DNA of 56,257 nt from Gemmatimonadota bacterium (GTDB lineage: Bacteria > Gemmatimonadota > Gemmatimonadetes > Longimicrobiales > Gaopeijiaceae): contig JABDLS010000059.1 of assembly GCA_013002885.1 (NCBI GenBank), positions 1 through 56,257 on the forward strand. The letters are read 5' to 3'. The translations under genes and the position numbers were made by a program. Every line of letters begins with the position of its first letter. The first letter of the stretch is position 1. This document shows positions 42,329 through 50,007 of the stretch, piece after piece. Under the pieces are notes generated by a model. That model searched no databases, was not told the DNA's origin, and worked only from the letters and a program-made list of their open reading frames with translations.

Positions 42329-43438
42329 ATGAAACCTGTCCCCGCTGCGGGCCAGGGTCGGGCCGCCATGGCGATGGCCCTCTTCGTTGCCCTTCTCCTC
42401 ATCGGGTCGTTCGAAGCCTCCGCCCAGACGACGCGCGTTCGGGACCTGACCATCAACGAGGGCGAGGTGCCCGTTCGCCTGGTGGGGTACGGACTCGTCG
42501 TCGGCCTCGACGGAACGGGCGATCGGGTCTTTGGAGGCAGTCAGGGGTCCATGACTGTGCGATCCATCGCCAACTTGCTTCGCAACCTCGGCATCGAGGT
42601 GCCCGAGCAGTTCATCCGTACCCGCAATGTGGCGGCGGTGCTCGTGACCGCCGAGGCATCGCCATACTTGCGCCGCGGAGGCCGCTTCGAGGTCAGCGTG
42701 GCGTCATTGGGAGATGCCTCATCGCTCCGCGGAGGGCAGCTTTGGCAGACGCCGCTATTGGCGTCGGTTGGCGGACCGCCGGTGGCCATCGCCCAGGGCA
42801 ACCTCCTGTTCCCGCCCGGAGACCCGGGCCGCCGCAACGGGCCTGTGGAAACGTCGGCGGTCCTCATCGACGCGGCCGTCGCACTCACCGACTTCGGGGG
42901 ATGGGGCGGGGGACCGCCCTCGCGACTTCTCCTGCGCTCTCCAGACTTGGCGACAGCCCAACTCATCGCCGATGCCATCAACGGTGCTCTGGGCGATGGA
43001 GCGGCCGTGGTGGAGGACCCCGGCGCTGTGGCACTCACGCTCCCAGCCGACGACCCCATGGGTGCCCTTGTGCAGTTGGGTGAGCTAACTCTGACCCCGA
43101 CGCTCTCTCCGCGAATCGTCATCGACGCCCAATCCGGTGTCGTGGCGGTCGGCGGTGACATCAGTGTCGGGGAGGCTGTGGTCAGCCACGACTGGCTCAC
43201 GGTAACCATCGCGCCACCAGACGCTCCGGCACCTGCCGGTGGGGCGGCGCCTGAAGGAGCGGCATCCGACGCGGGGGCGCTCCTGCCCCCTGGAGCCGTG
43301 CGCGCCGACCCCGGCATTCGGGTGCAGGCGCTCGCCGAGGCGCTCCACGCCGTGGGGGCGACGTCGGACATGATGGGTGCAGTTTTCCGCTCGTTGCGAG
43401 GTGTGGGCGCTCTCCAGGCGGAGGTCGAGGTCCGATGA
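42329..43438 (+). CDS. flgI: P-ring protein FlgI
   Basis: FlgI forms the periplasmic P ring. From the ATG at 42329 there are 369 residues with a signal peptide (ALFVALLLIGSFEASAQ). Family landmarks: VRDLTINEGEVPVRLVGYGL then VVGLDGTGD; RTRNVAAVLVTAEASPYLRR; PRIVIDAQSGVVAVGGDISV; and the end VFRSLRGVGALQAEVEVR. A Pro/Ala-rich insertion lies near the C-terminus. GTG 42272 overlaps the flgH stop and is an alternative start; I preferred 42329 because it places the signal peptide near the N-terminus. Confidence 0.92.
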   Translation: MKPVPAAGQGRAAMAMALFVALLLIGSFEASAQTTRVRDLTINEGEVPVRLVGYGLVVGLDGTGDRVFGGSQGSMTVRSIANLLRNLGIEVPEQFIRTRNVAAVLVTAEASPYLRRGGRFEVSVASLGDASSLRGGQLWQTPLLASVGGPPVAIAQGNLLFPPGDPGRRNGPVETSAVLIDAAVALTDFGGWGGGPPSRLLLRSPDLATAQLIADAINGALGDGAAVVEDPGAVALTLPADDPMGALVQLGELTLTPTLSPRIVIDAQSGVVAVGGDISVGEAVVSHDWLTVTIAPPDAPAPAGGAAPEGAASDAGALLPPGAVRADPGIRVQALAEALHAVGATSDMMGAVFRSLRGVGALQAEVEVR

Positions 43439-43812
43439 TGCCGGGAGCCGCTGCTGGTGTCGGGCTCGTCCGCCTTCCGCCGGATCTCGAGAGTAGCGAG
43501 GGCGGCGCTGGCGTCGACGGTGCGGGGGCTTCGAAGGAGTCCAGGGCCGCGCGCCTCGAACGTCTGGAGCGCCTCCGAGAGGCCAGTGAGGACATGGAGG
43601 GTGTGTTCATCGGGTACCTGACTCGGGCACTGAGGGCAACGGTACCCAATGGAGGGAGCCCCGACGCCCCTGGAGCCGACATGTACGGGTCCCTACTGGA
43701 CGACCACCTCGCCCAAAGCGTTGCCAACGATACACGGACGGGGATCGCCGAGGCCCTCTACCGCCAGCTTTCAAGCCGCTTCATCACATCACCGGGAGAA
43801 GGGGAAGGTTGA
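43435..43812 (+). CDS. flgJ: FlgJ rod-cap domain protein without hydrolase domain
   Basis: The 125-residue protein contains only the N-terminal rod-binding domain of FlgJ (EDMEGVFIGYLTRALRATVP, then MYGSLLDDHLAQSVANDTRT, GIAEALYRQL). In enteric bacteria FlgJ also has a C-terminal muramidase that opens peptidoglycan for the rod; here it is absent, as in several other phyla. The M15 domain in FliK is the only obvious peptidoglycan hydrolase in this cluster. Overlaps flgI by 4 nt. Confidence 0.88.
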   Translation: MMPGAAAGVGLVRLPPDLESSEGGAGVDGAGASKESRAARLERLERLREASEDMEGVFIGYLTRALRATVPNGGSPDAPGADMYGSLLDDHLAQSVANDTRTGIAEALYRQLSSRFITSPGEGEG

Positions 43813-44342
43813 TGCAGACGATTCAGAGCTCTTCCGAGCCCGACCTGACGACCGAGGAAGGGCGCCGGGCCCACCTCGTCGCCGCCCTCGATGAGGAGGT
43901 TGAACTTCTCGAAGGCCTGCGCCGGATCTTCGCCGCTCAGCGCGATGCCTTGCGATCGGGCGATCCCATGGCCCTCGACGACGGTGTCTTCAGCGCCACC
44001 CGGGTCATGAGGACCATGGAGGAGGCGCGACGAAGACGTCGTCGTCTTACGATGAGCCTCCTGGGGTCCGACCTGGAGTTCGACGAGCTCGATACCGTCC
44101 TTACCGGGTCCCGGAATCGACCGGTCCGGCTGGCGCGAGAGCGGGTGCGAGCGGCTGCCGCGCAGCTACGGTCGGAGGTGGGCATGCTGCAGCGCATCCT
44201 CAAGGTGGCCCTGCAAGACAACCGGGTGCACCTGGAGACCCTACTCGGCGACGGCGTCCATCGGGTCACGTCGGACGCGGCCTACGGAACCGGCGACCCA
44301 CGGACGGCCTCTTCGGGGGTCGTCGTCGACAGGACGGCCTGA
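43812..44342 (+). CDS. flgN: FlgN-like chaperone for hook-filament junction proteins
   Basis: The 176-residue protein is highly helical: ALDEEVELLEGLRRIFAAQR, then a second helix ending RRRRLTMSLLGSDLEF and a third with RVRAAAAQLRSEVGMLQRIL, like FlgN chaperones that hold FlgK and FlgL before export. It precedes flgK directly, the usual position. ATG 43812 shares a base with the flgJ stop; the TTG at 43809 is an alternative. Confidence 0.8.
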   Translation: MQTIQSSSEPDLTTEEGRRAHLVAALDEEVELLEGLRRIFAAQRDALRSGDPMALDDGVFSATRVMRTMEEARRRRRRLTMSLLGSDLEFDELDTVLTGSRNRPVRLARERVRAAAAQLRSEVGMLQRILKVALQDNRVHLETLLGDGVHRVTSDAAYGTGDPRTASSGVVVDRTA

Positions 44343-44343
44343 C

Positions 44344-45738
44344 ATGTCTTCGTCGTTGAACGGGATCCTGTCCGTAGCCAAGACCGGTCTGCTGACGCAA
44401 CAGCTTGCCCTCCAGGTGACGAGTCACAACCTGGCCAACGCCACCACCGAGGGGTATTCGCGGCAGCGTGCCGAGCTGGTGCCCGGGATTCCCGTCTTGC
44501 TGCCTGAGGGCCTTGTCGGGACGGGTGTACGGGTAGCTGACATCACCCGCGCTCGTGATCAACTCCTGGACGGCATCTATCGCAGGGAATCGGCTCTCTT
44601 CCACGGCTTCCAGACACAGTACCAGGGGCTGTCGTCCGTCGAGTCCGCCTTCGGGGAGATCGGGGCGACCGGGCTGGGTGACTCCCTCGATGCGTTCTGG
44701 GATGCATGGTCCGACCTGGCCAACGACCCTACCAGCTCGGCTGCACGTTCGGTGGTGGTGTCCAACGGCCAGGCGCTGGTGGACCACTTTCGACGCATCG
44801 ACGGGACCCTCGATACGGTCATCGGCCAGGAGGTGGACCGCCTCAGGAACTCGGTGGGCCTGGTAAACGACATCCTCGACCAGGTCGCAGGCCTGAATGT
44901 CGAGATCGCCGCGGTCAGGGCGAGCGGGACATCGGCGCCAGACCTCGAGGATCGCCGCGACGTGCTCCTCGATCAGCTATCCACCTATGTACCCATCGAG
45001 GTGACACCGAGGGAAAACGGAGTGGTGGGCGTCTCCGTCAACGGGATCTCGGTGGTGGAGGGGGTGAGTCACCAGACGTTGAGCCTCACATCCGCAGCCG
45101 GAGTGTGGTCGCTGACCACGGCTGGTGGTCTCACGATTCCCATCTCTTCGGGCCGGATCGGTGGTGGCCTCGAGACCATAAACGACGACTTCAGCCGATT
45201 CAGGGCCGCTCTGGACACCGTGGCGCAAGGGCTCGTGGAAGGCGTCAATGCTGTTCACGTGAACGGGACAAACCCCCTGGGCGTTACCGGACTGAACTTC
45301 TTCGACGACTTCGGCGATCCCACTACCGTCACGGCAGCCACACTGACCCTCGACGCCGCGTTGGTTGCGAACCCCCAGAACGTGGCCGCTGGCTCGCCCG
45401 ATGGCGGCGGCAACTACCAGGCCGGGGCAAATGACATCGCCCTCGCGCTCGCCGACCTTCGGACGATGTCGTCGGGAGGGATTCTCGGGACTTCGACCGT
45501 CAACGGTGCCTATCGGGATCTCCTGGCCGACGTCGGCCTTACGGCTTCGGCGGCACGCGACGCGGCGGACAATCACTCGGTCCTGCTCTCGTCGGCGGGA
45601 GAGCGTCGGGAGTCCGTCGCTGGAGTCGCCACCGACGAGGAGCTCGTGAAGGTCGTCCAGCTTCAGGCGGCGTACGCGGCCGCCTCCAGAATCGTCACCG
45701 TCGTGGACGAGATGTATCAGACGCTTCTGGCGATCTGA
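44344..45738 (+). CDS. flgK: Hook-filament junction protein FlgK
   Basis: The 464-residue protein has FlgK ends: LSVAKTGLLTQQLALQVTSH, then NLANATTEGYSRQRAEL at the N-terminus and VATDEELVKVVQLQAAYAAA, then SRIVTVVDEMYQTLLAI at the C-terminus. Central GLGDSLDAFWDAWSDLANDP is also typical. 1 bp after flgN and sharing one base with csrA. flgL is elsewhere (15124), a separation from the common flgK-flgL pair. Confidence 0.94.
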   Translation: MSSSLNGILSVAKTGLLTQQLALQVTSHNLANATTEGYSRQRAELVPGIPVLLPEGLVGTGVRVADITRARDQLLDGIYRRESALFHGFQTQYQGLSSVESAFGEIGATGLGDSLDAFWDAWSDLANDPTSSAARSVVVSNGQALVDHFRRIDGTLDTVIGQEVDRLRNSVGLVNDILDQVAGLNVEIAAVRASGTSAPDLEDRRDVLLDQLSTYVPIEVTPRENGVVGVSVNGISVVEGVSHQTLSLTSAAGVWSLTTAGGLTIPISSGRIGGGLETINDDFSRFRAALDTVAQGLVEGVNAVHVNGTNPLGVTGLNFFDDFGDPTTVTAATLTLDAALVANPQNVAAGSPDGGGNYQAGANDIALALADLRTMSSGGILGTSTVNGAYRDLLADVGLTASAARDAADNHSVLLSSAGERRESVAGVATDEELVKVVQLQAAYAAASRIVTVVDEMYQTLLAI

Positions 45739-45968
45739 TGCTCATTCTCCAACGGAAGCCGAGTGAGGCGGTGCTCATTGGTGACGACATCCGGATCGTC
45801 ATCCTGCGCTCCGACGGAGGCGGCGTCCGGATCGGGATCGAGGCACCCGCCGAGGTCCCCATTCTGCGCGAAGAGATCGTCGAGGAGGTGCGCTCCGAGA
45901 CGGTTCGGGCGTCGCGGGCCGCCGCGGGTTCAGCGTCGGGCCTCAAGCCCCCCGAACCCTCGAGCTAG
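45738..45968 (+). CDS. csrA: Carbon storage/flagellin translation regulator CsrA
   Basis: CsrA binds GGA motifs in mRNA leaders and blocks ribosomes. The 76-residue product has MLILQRKPSEAVLIGDDIRI then VILRSDGGGVRIGIEAPAEV and ILREEI with the conserved Arg; the C-terminal 25 residues are an extra polar tail. It closes the flgF operon, sharing one base with the flgK stop. With FliW at 14699 it probably controls fliC translation (see the fliC leader). Confidence 0.93.
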   Translation: MLILQRKPSEAVLIGDDIRIVILRSDGGGVRIGIEAPAEVPILREEIVEEVRSETVRASRAAAGSASGLKPPEPSS

Positions 45969-45994
45969 AAGCCACTCCCCCGTCCACGACTTCT

Positions 45995-46570
45995 CTACGA
46001 CTTCGCGGGAAGTATGATCCGGGCGGAGCGCGGCCCCGTCGCGTCGATGCGCACGTCGCTGTCGGAGAAGCGCAGGGACTCGTCGCTCGAGGGCCGACTC
46101 CCGGAGGAGCTCACCAGGAGCGAATCACGCCCCTGAGCCCGGACGTCGACATGGCGTCCCTCGCCACCGCCCCGGCTCGCCCATTCGCCTGCGACCAGGA
46201 GCGCCCTCAACGCCCGGCTCCAGTCGGCCCGGACCACCGGGCCCTCCTCCGCACCTTCCACATCGAAAACGATGGAACCACCTGGGTAGCCCTCCATGAT
46301 GGCCGTGGCCGCCTCGGTGAGGAGCGCCACCGAAAGGGGTGAGATCTCGGAGTGAGGATCGCGTGCGAGAGACCGGATCAAGCGAACGCGTCGGGCCAGT
46401 TCGTCCAGGTGCTTGCGGAGAGGTGCGTCGCTTTCGTCCAGGGTGCCGCGGCGCTCGAGGAGGAACACATATGCGTTGAGGGCCGCGAGCTGGTCGTTCA
46501 GACCATGGCACAAGCCTACGAGGGCCCGCTCGGGCGCGGGTAAGTGCTCACCGCTAGCGACGGTGTCCAT
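45995..46570 (-). CDS. ChpT-like degenerate histidine kinase / phosphotransferase
   Basis: From the ATG at 46570 the product is 191 residues. Residues ~10-75 look like a kinase dimerisation helix pair with a candidate phospho-His (VGLCHGLNDQLAALNAYVFL, then ERRGTLDESDAPLRKHLDEL). The C-terminal half has the position of an ATP-binding domain (VRADWSRALRALLVAGEWAS) but lacks clear N, G1 and G2 boxes. This resembles phosphotransfer proteins such as ChpT or Spo0B. It is divergent from motA and convergent with csrA. Family call is tentative. The frame open upstream to 46684 runs into the motA promoter region. Confidence 0.55.
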   Translation of the reverse strand: MDTVASGEHLPAPERALVGLCHGLNDQLAALNAYVFLLERRGTLDESDAPLRKHLDELARRVRLIRSLARDPHSEISPLSVALLTEAATAIMEGYPGGSIVFDVEGAEEGPVVRADWSRALRALLVAGEWASRGGGEGRHVDVRAQGRDSLLVSSSGSRPSSDESLRFSDSDVRIDATGPRSARIILPAKS

Positions 46571-46607
46571 TCTAGTTGTCTTCAGCGTGGGGGGCTTGGC
46601 GGGGAAC

Positions 46608-46635
46608 TGAAGATCCGTGGCGGGGCGACCGATAA
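46608..46635 (+). promoter_or_regulatory. Probable sigma28 promoter for motAB
   Basis: ACCGATAA (46628-46635) is identical to the -10 of the fliC promoter. Upstream, TGAAGATC (46608-46615) is a weaker -35 with a 12-base spacer rather than 11. The expected start is about 46645, 45 nt before motA. Confidence 0.55.
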
Positions 46636-46690
46636 TTGCTAGCCAGAGGCTCGCGTACCGATCACGTTCTACGCCGGAGCGCACCGCTCG

Positions 46691-47551
46691 GTGTTACTGA
46701 TATTAGGACTATTTGTCGTATTTGGCAGCATCTACGTCGGCTATACCATGCACGGCGGCAGTATCGCGGTCCTCATTCAGGTCTCCGAGTTCATCATTAT
46801 CGGGGGTGCGGGCCTGGGGGCCGTGATCATCGGGAACTCGGGGGCGGTGGTGAAGCGAATCGTCTCGCAGTGCCTCGCGCTCTTGAAGCCGAGCCCCTAT
46901 GGGCTCGAGGCGAACAAGGAGCTTCTCACGGTCCTCTACGAGATCTTCTACCTCGCCCGGAGGGATGGCCTTATCGGCATCGAGAGCCACGTGGAAGCGC
47001 CCCGCGACAGTGAGCTCTTCAAGAAGCACCCCATCTTCGCCGACAACCACCACGCGATGGACTTCCTCGCGGACACCCTCAAGGTGCTCCTGTCGGGGAC
47101 GGTGGCCGATCATCACCTTTCCGAGATCCTCGAAACGGATATGGAGCAGTACTACGAAGAGGCGATGGAGGTACCCCACGCCGTCACCGCCGTGGGCGAT
47201 GCCATGCCCGGCTTCGGAATCGTGGCCGCCGTACTCGGCGTCATCATCACCATGGGGAAGATCGGTGGCGAGCCAGCGGTGATCGGTGAGTCCGTCGCGG
47301 CGGCACTCGTCGGTACGTTCCTGGGGATCCTCCTCGCATACGGGGTTTTCGGGCCTATCGCCCAACAGCTCGAGGCTCGGGTCCGCGCCGAGCAGGACTA
47401 CCTCCGGTGCATTCGGACCGCGGTGCTCTCTTTTGCCCGCGGGGACGCCCCTCTGACTTCGGTCGAGTTCGCCCGACGAAGCATTCCACCTGAGGACCGC
47501 CCGAGCTTCTCGGAGGTCGAGGAGTTCACGGCTCAGGGAGTGGCCGCCTGA
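46691..47551 (+). CDS. motA: Stator protein MotA, proton-type
   Basis: The 286-residue protein aligns in layout with enterobacterial MotA: four membrane helices, N-terminal LLILGLFVVFGSIYVGYTMH, a large cytoplasmic loop and C-terminal MPGFGIVAAVLGVIITMGKI then VGTFLGILLAYGVFGPIA. The helix 3-4 positions that carry Thr in sodium-type PomA are Ala/Val/Gly here, which suggests proton drive (inference from known stators). GTG 46691 gives the family-typical start. Shares one base with motB. Confidence 0.92.
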   Translation: MLLILGLFVVFGSIYVGYTMHGGSIAVLIQVSEFIIIGGAGLGAVIIGNSGAVVKRIVSQCLALLKPSPYGLEANKELLTVLYEIFYLARRDGLIGIESHVEAPRDSELFKKHPIFADNHHAMDFLADTLKVLLSGTVADHHLSEILETDMEQYYEEAMEVPHAVTAVGDAMPGFGIVAAVLGVIITMGKIGGEPAVIGESVAAALVGTFLGILLAYGVFGPIAQQLEARVRAEQDYLRCIRTAVLSFARGDAPLTSVEFARRSIPPEDRPSFSEVEEFTAQGVAA

Positions 47552-48360
47552 TGGACGACAACAAGATCATCATCGTCAAGAAGAAGAAGGTCCGCGGTGG
47601 AGGGCATCACGGAGGGAGCTGGAAGGTGGCCTACGCGGACTTCGTCACGGCGATGATGGCCTTCTTCCTCGTCATGTGGATCGTCGGGATGGATTCCGAC
47701 GTGAAAGACCTGGTCCAGGGCTACTTCAACAACCCCATCGGCTATCGGCGCGCTTTCGGGGCAGGTGTGAACCCGGTTTCCCAAGGCGCTACGCCGATCC
47801 CCTCGGAGCTCAACCGGATGCCGCTCTTCGTGCGCCAGGTCGAGGAGCGCCGCTTCAACGCCATCCGCGACGGCATCTTACAGGAGTTGGAGGGTCTCAC
47901 CGGCGCGGAAGAGTTCGGTTCCCAGGTCGAGGTGGTGGTGACGCCCGACGGTCTCCGGATCGAACTCGTCGAGGGTCCCGTGAGCGGTACCTTCTTCGCG
48001 CTGGGATCCGCGGAGGTGCGACCGGCTGCCAGAGCCGCCCTGGCCGTCATCGCGGGCCGCATCGGCGAGATCCCGAATCCCGTGGTTATCGAAGGTCATA
48101 CCGATGCCGCGGCGTTCGGCGGGGTAGGGTACTCCAACTGGGAGCTCTCCGTCGAGCGAGCGAACGCCGCCCGGAGGTTGCTCGAGACGCAAGGTCTGGA
48201 CGCATCGCGGATCCGTGAGGTCAGGGGGCTGGCGGACCGCGAGCTGCGGGTGCCGGAAGATCCCCTGGATCCCGTGAACCGGCGTGTGACGATCCTGATT
48301 CCCTACCTCGACCCCGTCGATACGGGAGACGATATGGAAGGGGTGGTCATCGGAGGCTGA
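47551..48360 (+). CDS. motB: Stator protein MotB, proton-type
   Basis: The 269-residue protein has a basic N-terminus, one membrane helix with the ion-binding Asp30 in VAYADFVTAMMAFFLVMWIV, and an OmpA-like peptidoglycan-binding domain (VIEGHTDAAAFGGVGYSNWE, then LSVERANAARRLLE and VNRRVTI). It pairs with the MotA just upstream. It converges on the receiver gene with a 4-bp gap and no visible terminator. Confidence 0.93.
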   Translation: MDDNKIIIVKKKKVRGGGHHGGSWKVAYADFVTAMMAFFLVMWIVGMDSDVKDLVQGYFNNPIGYRRAFGAGVNPVSQGATPIPSELNRMPLFVRQVEERRFNAIRDGILQELEGLTGAEEFGSQVEVVVTPDGLRIELVEGPVSGTFFALGSAEVRPAARAALAVIAGRIGEIPNPVVIEGHTDAAAFGGVGYSNWELSVERANAARRLLETQGLDASRIREVRGLADRELRVPEDPLDPVNRRVTILIPYLDPVDTGDDMEGVVIGG

Positions 48361-48364
48361 GCGT

Positions 48365-48784
48365 TCAGCTCGATGCTACCACATCGTCCGGTGGATCTTC
48401 ACCGATCGTCCGTTCGGGATCCACAGGCGTGCCGCCTCCAGGGCGAGGTCCGGCCTTTTCGATGCGGTGGAGTAGTCGCTCGTAGTCGAAGGGTTTGCCA
48501 ACCACCGCGTCGTGGTGACCCAGGGCACCGAGGGTGGTCGTGTCACCGGTGAGAAGGAGGACCCGACCCCGATACCGGATGTCCGATACGAGTTCATCCC
48601 AGAGATCCACACCCTCCTGGCACATCCCACCATCGATGAGAATGAAGTCGGGTCGGTGCGCCGTGATGAGTCCGCGAACCTCACGCACACTGCTCGCCTC
48701 CAGGACGTCATGCCCGGCATCCTCCAGGACGAGTCTGATTGCGAGGCGCAGCGACGAGTCGTCGTCTGCGACGAGGAGGCGCAT
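48365..48784 (-). CDS. Single-domain response regulator beside motAB
   Basis: The 139-residue protein is one receiver domain plus a short polar tail. All functional residues are in place: acids Asp7-Asp8 (LLVADDDSS), phospho-acceptor Asp51 (FILIDGG), Thr79 (LLLTGD) and Lys97 (VGKPF). With no output domain it could act like CheY or pass phosphate to the ChpT-like protein nearby; no other chemotaxis gene is in the window. ATG 48784 is preferred to TTG 48787. It lies divergent from the fliC promoter. Confidence 0.82.
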   Translation of the reverse strand: MRLLVADDDSSLRLAIRLVLEDAGHDVLEASSVREVRGLITAHRPDFILIDGGMCQEGVDLWDELVSDIRYRGRVLLLTGDTTTLGALGHHDAVVGKPFDYERLLHRIEKAGPRPGGGTPVDPERTIGEDPPDDVVASS

Positions 48785-48945
48785 CAAGAGGACAGATCCC
48801 CACCGATAAGAAGGAACGGGGGGGTAACCGAAAAGTGCCGGATCGGTGGCCCTGGAGCAAGGCGCACTTCGTAACGATGTCCGCGTCCTGCAAAGGGTTC
48901 GGCACAGCTGGCGCTACGTCCTTCCGTGAGTGGCCCCGCGCTCGT

Positions 48946-48972
48946 TAAACGTTCCGGCGCGTCGACCGATAC
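48946..48972 (+). promoter_or_regulatory. Sigma28 promoter for fliC
   Basis: TAAACGTT (48946-48953), 11 bases, ACCGATAC (48965-48972) closely matches TAAAGTTT-N11-GCCGATAA. The predicted start is near 48980, giving a leader of about 70 nt that contains the GGA motifs listed separately. Confidence 0.85.
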
Positions 48973-49018
48973 TGACGGCAGAAGGGGTCGCAAGATCCGC
49001 TGCCCCACCGCTGCGCAA

Positions 49019-49045
49019 GGAAGCGCAATCAGACTCATGGAGGAG
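49019..49045 (+). promoter_or_regulatory. fliC ribosome site overlapped by candidate CsrA motifs
   Basis: The strong ribosome site GGAGGAG (49039-49045) lies in ATGGAGGAG, five bases before the GTG. Another GGA (AAGGA, 49017-49021) is about 20 nt upstream. Paired GGA sites with one over the ribosome site resemble the CsrA-controlled hag leader of Bacillus; binding is inferred. Confidence 0.55.
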
Positions 49046-49050
49046 TTAAA

Positions 49051-49902
49051 GTGAGGATCAACACCAACATTGCAGCGATGAACACGCTGCGGGTCATGGC
49101 CCAGACGGACGAGGCTGTGACGCGATCGATCGGACGCTTGTCTTCAGGCTTCCGCATCAACCGGGCTGCGGACGACGCGGCCGGTCTCGCTATCGCCAAC
49201 CAGCTTCGTGCGGACCTCGGCGCCCTGAGGCAGGCGACCCGGAACGCCGAGCAGGCGGGCTCGCTGCTGAAGGTGGCAGAGGGTGGTATGCAGGGAATCG
49301 AGGGCGTCCTCGAGCGGATGAAGGAGTTGGCGAGCCAAGCCGCCTCGGACAACGTTGCCGATGGTGCGACAGGCCGGGACCTCATCGACGCCGAGTACCA
49401 GCTTCTGATCGCTGAAATCGATCGGATCGCGTCGTCGACGGAGTTCGCGGACGTCGTGATGCTCGACGGGACGGCAGCAGCCGACCTGAACTTCATCGTC
49501 GGAATCACTGCGGGTGCGGACACGATCACGCTGTCGGTCACGAGCGCCATCTTCGATCTGTCGACGGACAACCTCGGTACGGCTCCGGCGACGCTGGACC
49601 TTTCGGACGTCACCACGTCAGTGAACGCCTCCGCGGCCATCACGGCCATCGATGAGGCAATCGGCCAGGTGTCGCAGGCCTTCGCCCAGATCGGTGCCCA
49701 GGCCAACCGTCTGGACATCGCCCTCACACAGGCACGGATCGTGGTGGAAAACACGCAGGCAGCCGAGTCGGTGATCCGCGATGCCGACATGGCCGCGGAG
49801 ATCACGGAACTGACCAAGAATCAGATCCTCGCCCAGGCAGGGATCTCGGTCCTGGCTCAGGCGAACGTCAACTCCCAGTCGGTGTTGGCGCTGCTGCAGT
49901 AA
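49051..49902 (+). CDS. fliC: Flagellin
   Basis: The filament subunit, 283 residues. The N-terminal D0/D1 helices are MRINTNIAAMNTLRVMAQTD then RSIGRLSSGFRINRAADDAA, GLAIANQLRADLGALRQATR; the C-terminal helices are ESVIRDADMAAEITELTKNQ then ILAQAGISVLAQANVNSQSV. The variable D2/D3 region is almost absent, so this is a minimal flagellin. GTG start with a strong ribosome site; transcribed from the sigma28 promoter and ended by its own hairpin. Confidence 0.95.
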   Translation: MRINTNIAAMNTLRVMAQTDEAVTRSIGRLSSGFRINRAADDAAGLAIANQLRADLGALRQATRNAEQAGSLLKVAEGGMQGIEGVLERMKELASQAASDNVADGATGRDLIDAEYQLLIAEIDRIASSTEFADVVMLDGTAAADLNFIVGITAGADTITLSVTSAIFDLSTDNLGTAPATLDLSDVTTSVNASAAITAIDEAIGQVSQAFAQIGAQANRLDIALTQARIVVENTQAAESVIRDADMAAEITELTKNQILAQAGISVLAQANVNSQSVLALLQ

Positions 49903-49925
49903 GAGAACAAGCGCTACGGGGAGTG

Positions 49926-49960
49926 GGGGTCCGGTACGACCCTAAGGGTCACCGGGCCCC
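49926..49960 (+). terminator. Hairpin after fliC
   Basis: GGGGTCCGGT and ACCGGGCCCC pair (one G-T), enclosing a second GACCC-TAA-GGGTC stem. The following sequence is CTCCTCG rather than a T run, so it may terminate weakly or protect the fliC message while letting some reading continue into fliD. Confidence 0.7.
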
Positions 49961-50007
49961 CTCCTCGAATCAGATAGCCCGACCCGAGCATTAGGAACCC
50001 GAAGACG

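Noticed and set aside
48784..48809. Second sigma28-like element upstream of fliC (TCAAGAGG ... ACCGATAA)
   Set aside because: The spacer is 10 rather than 11 bases and it overlaps the start of the receiver gene; the element at 48946-48972 is better in sequence and position.
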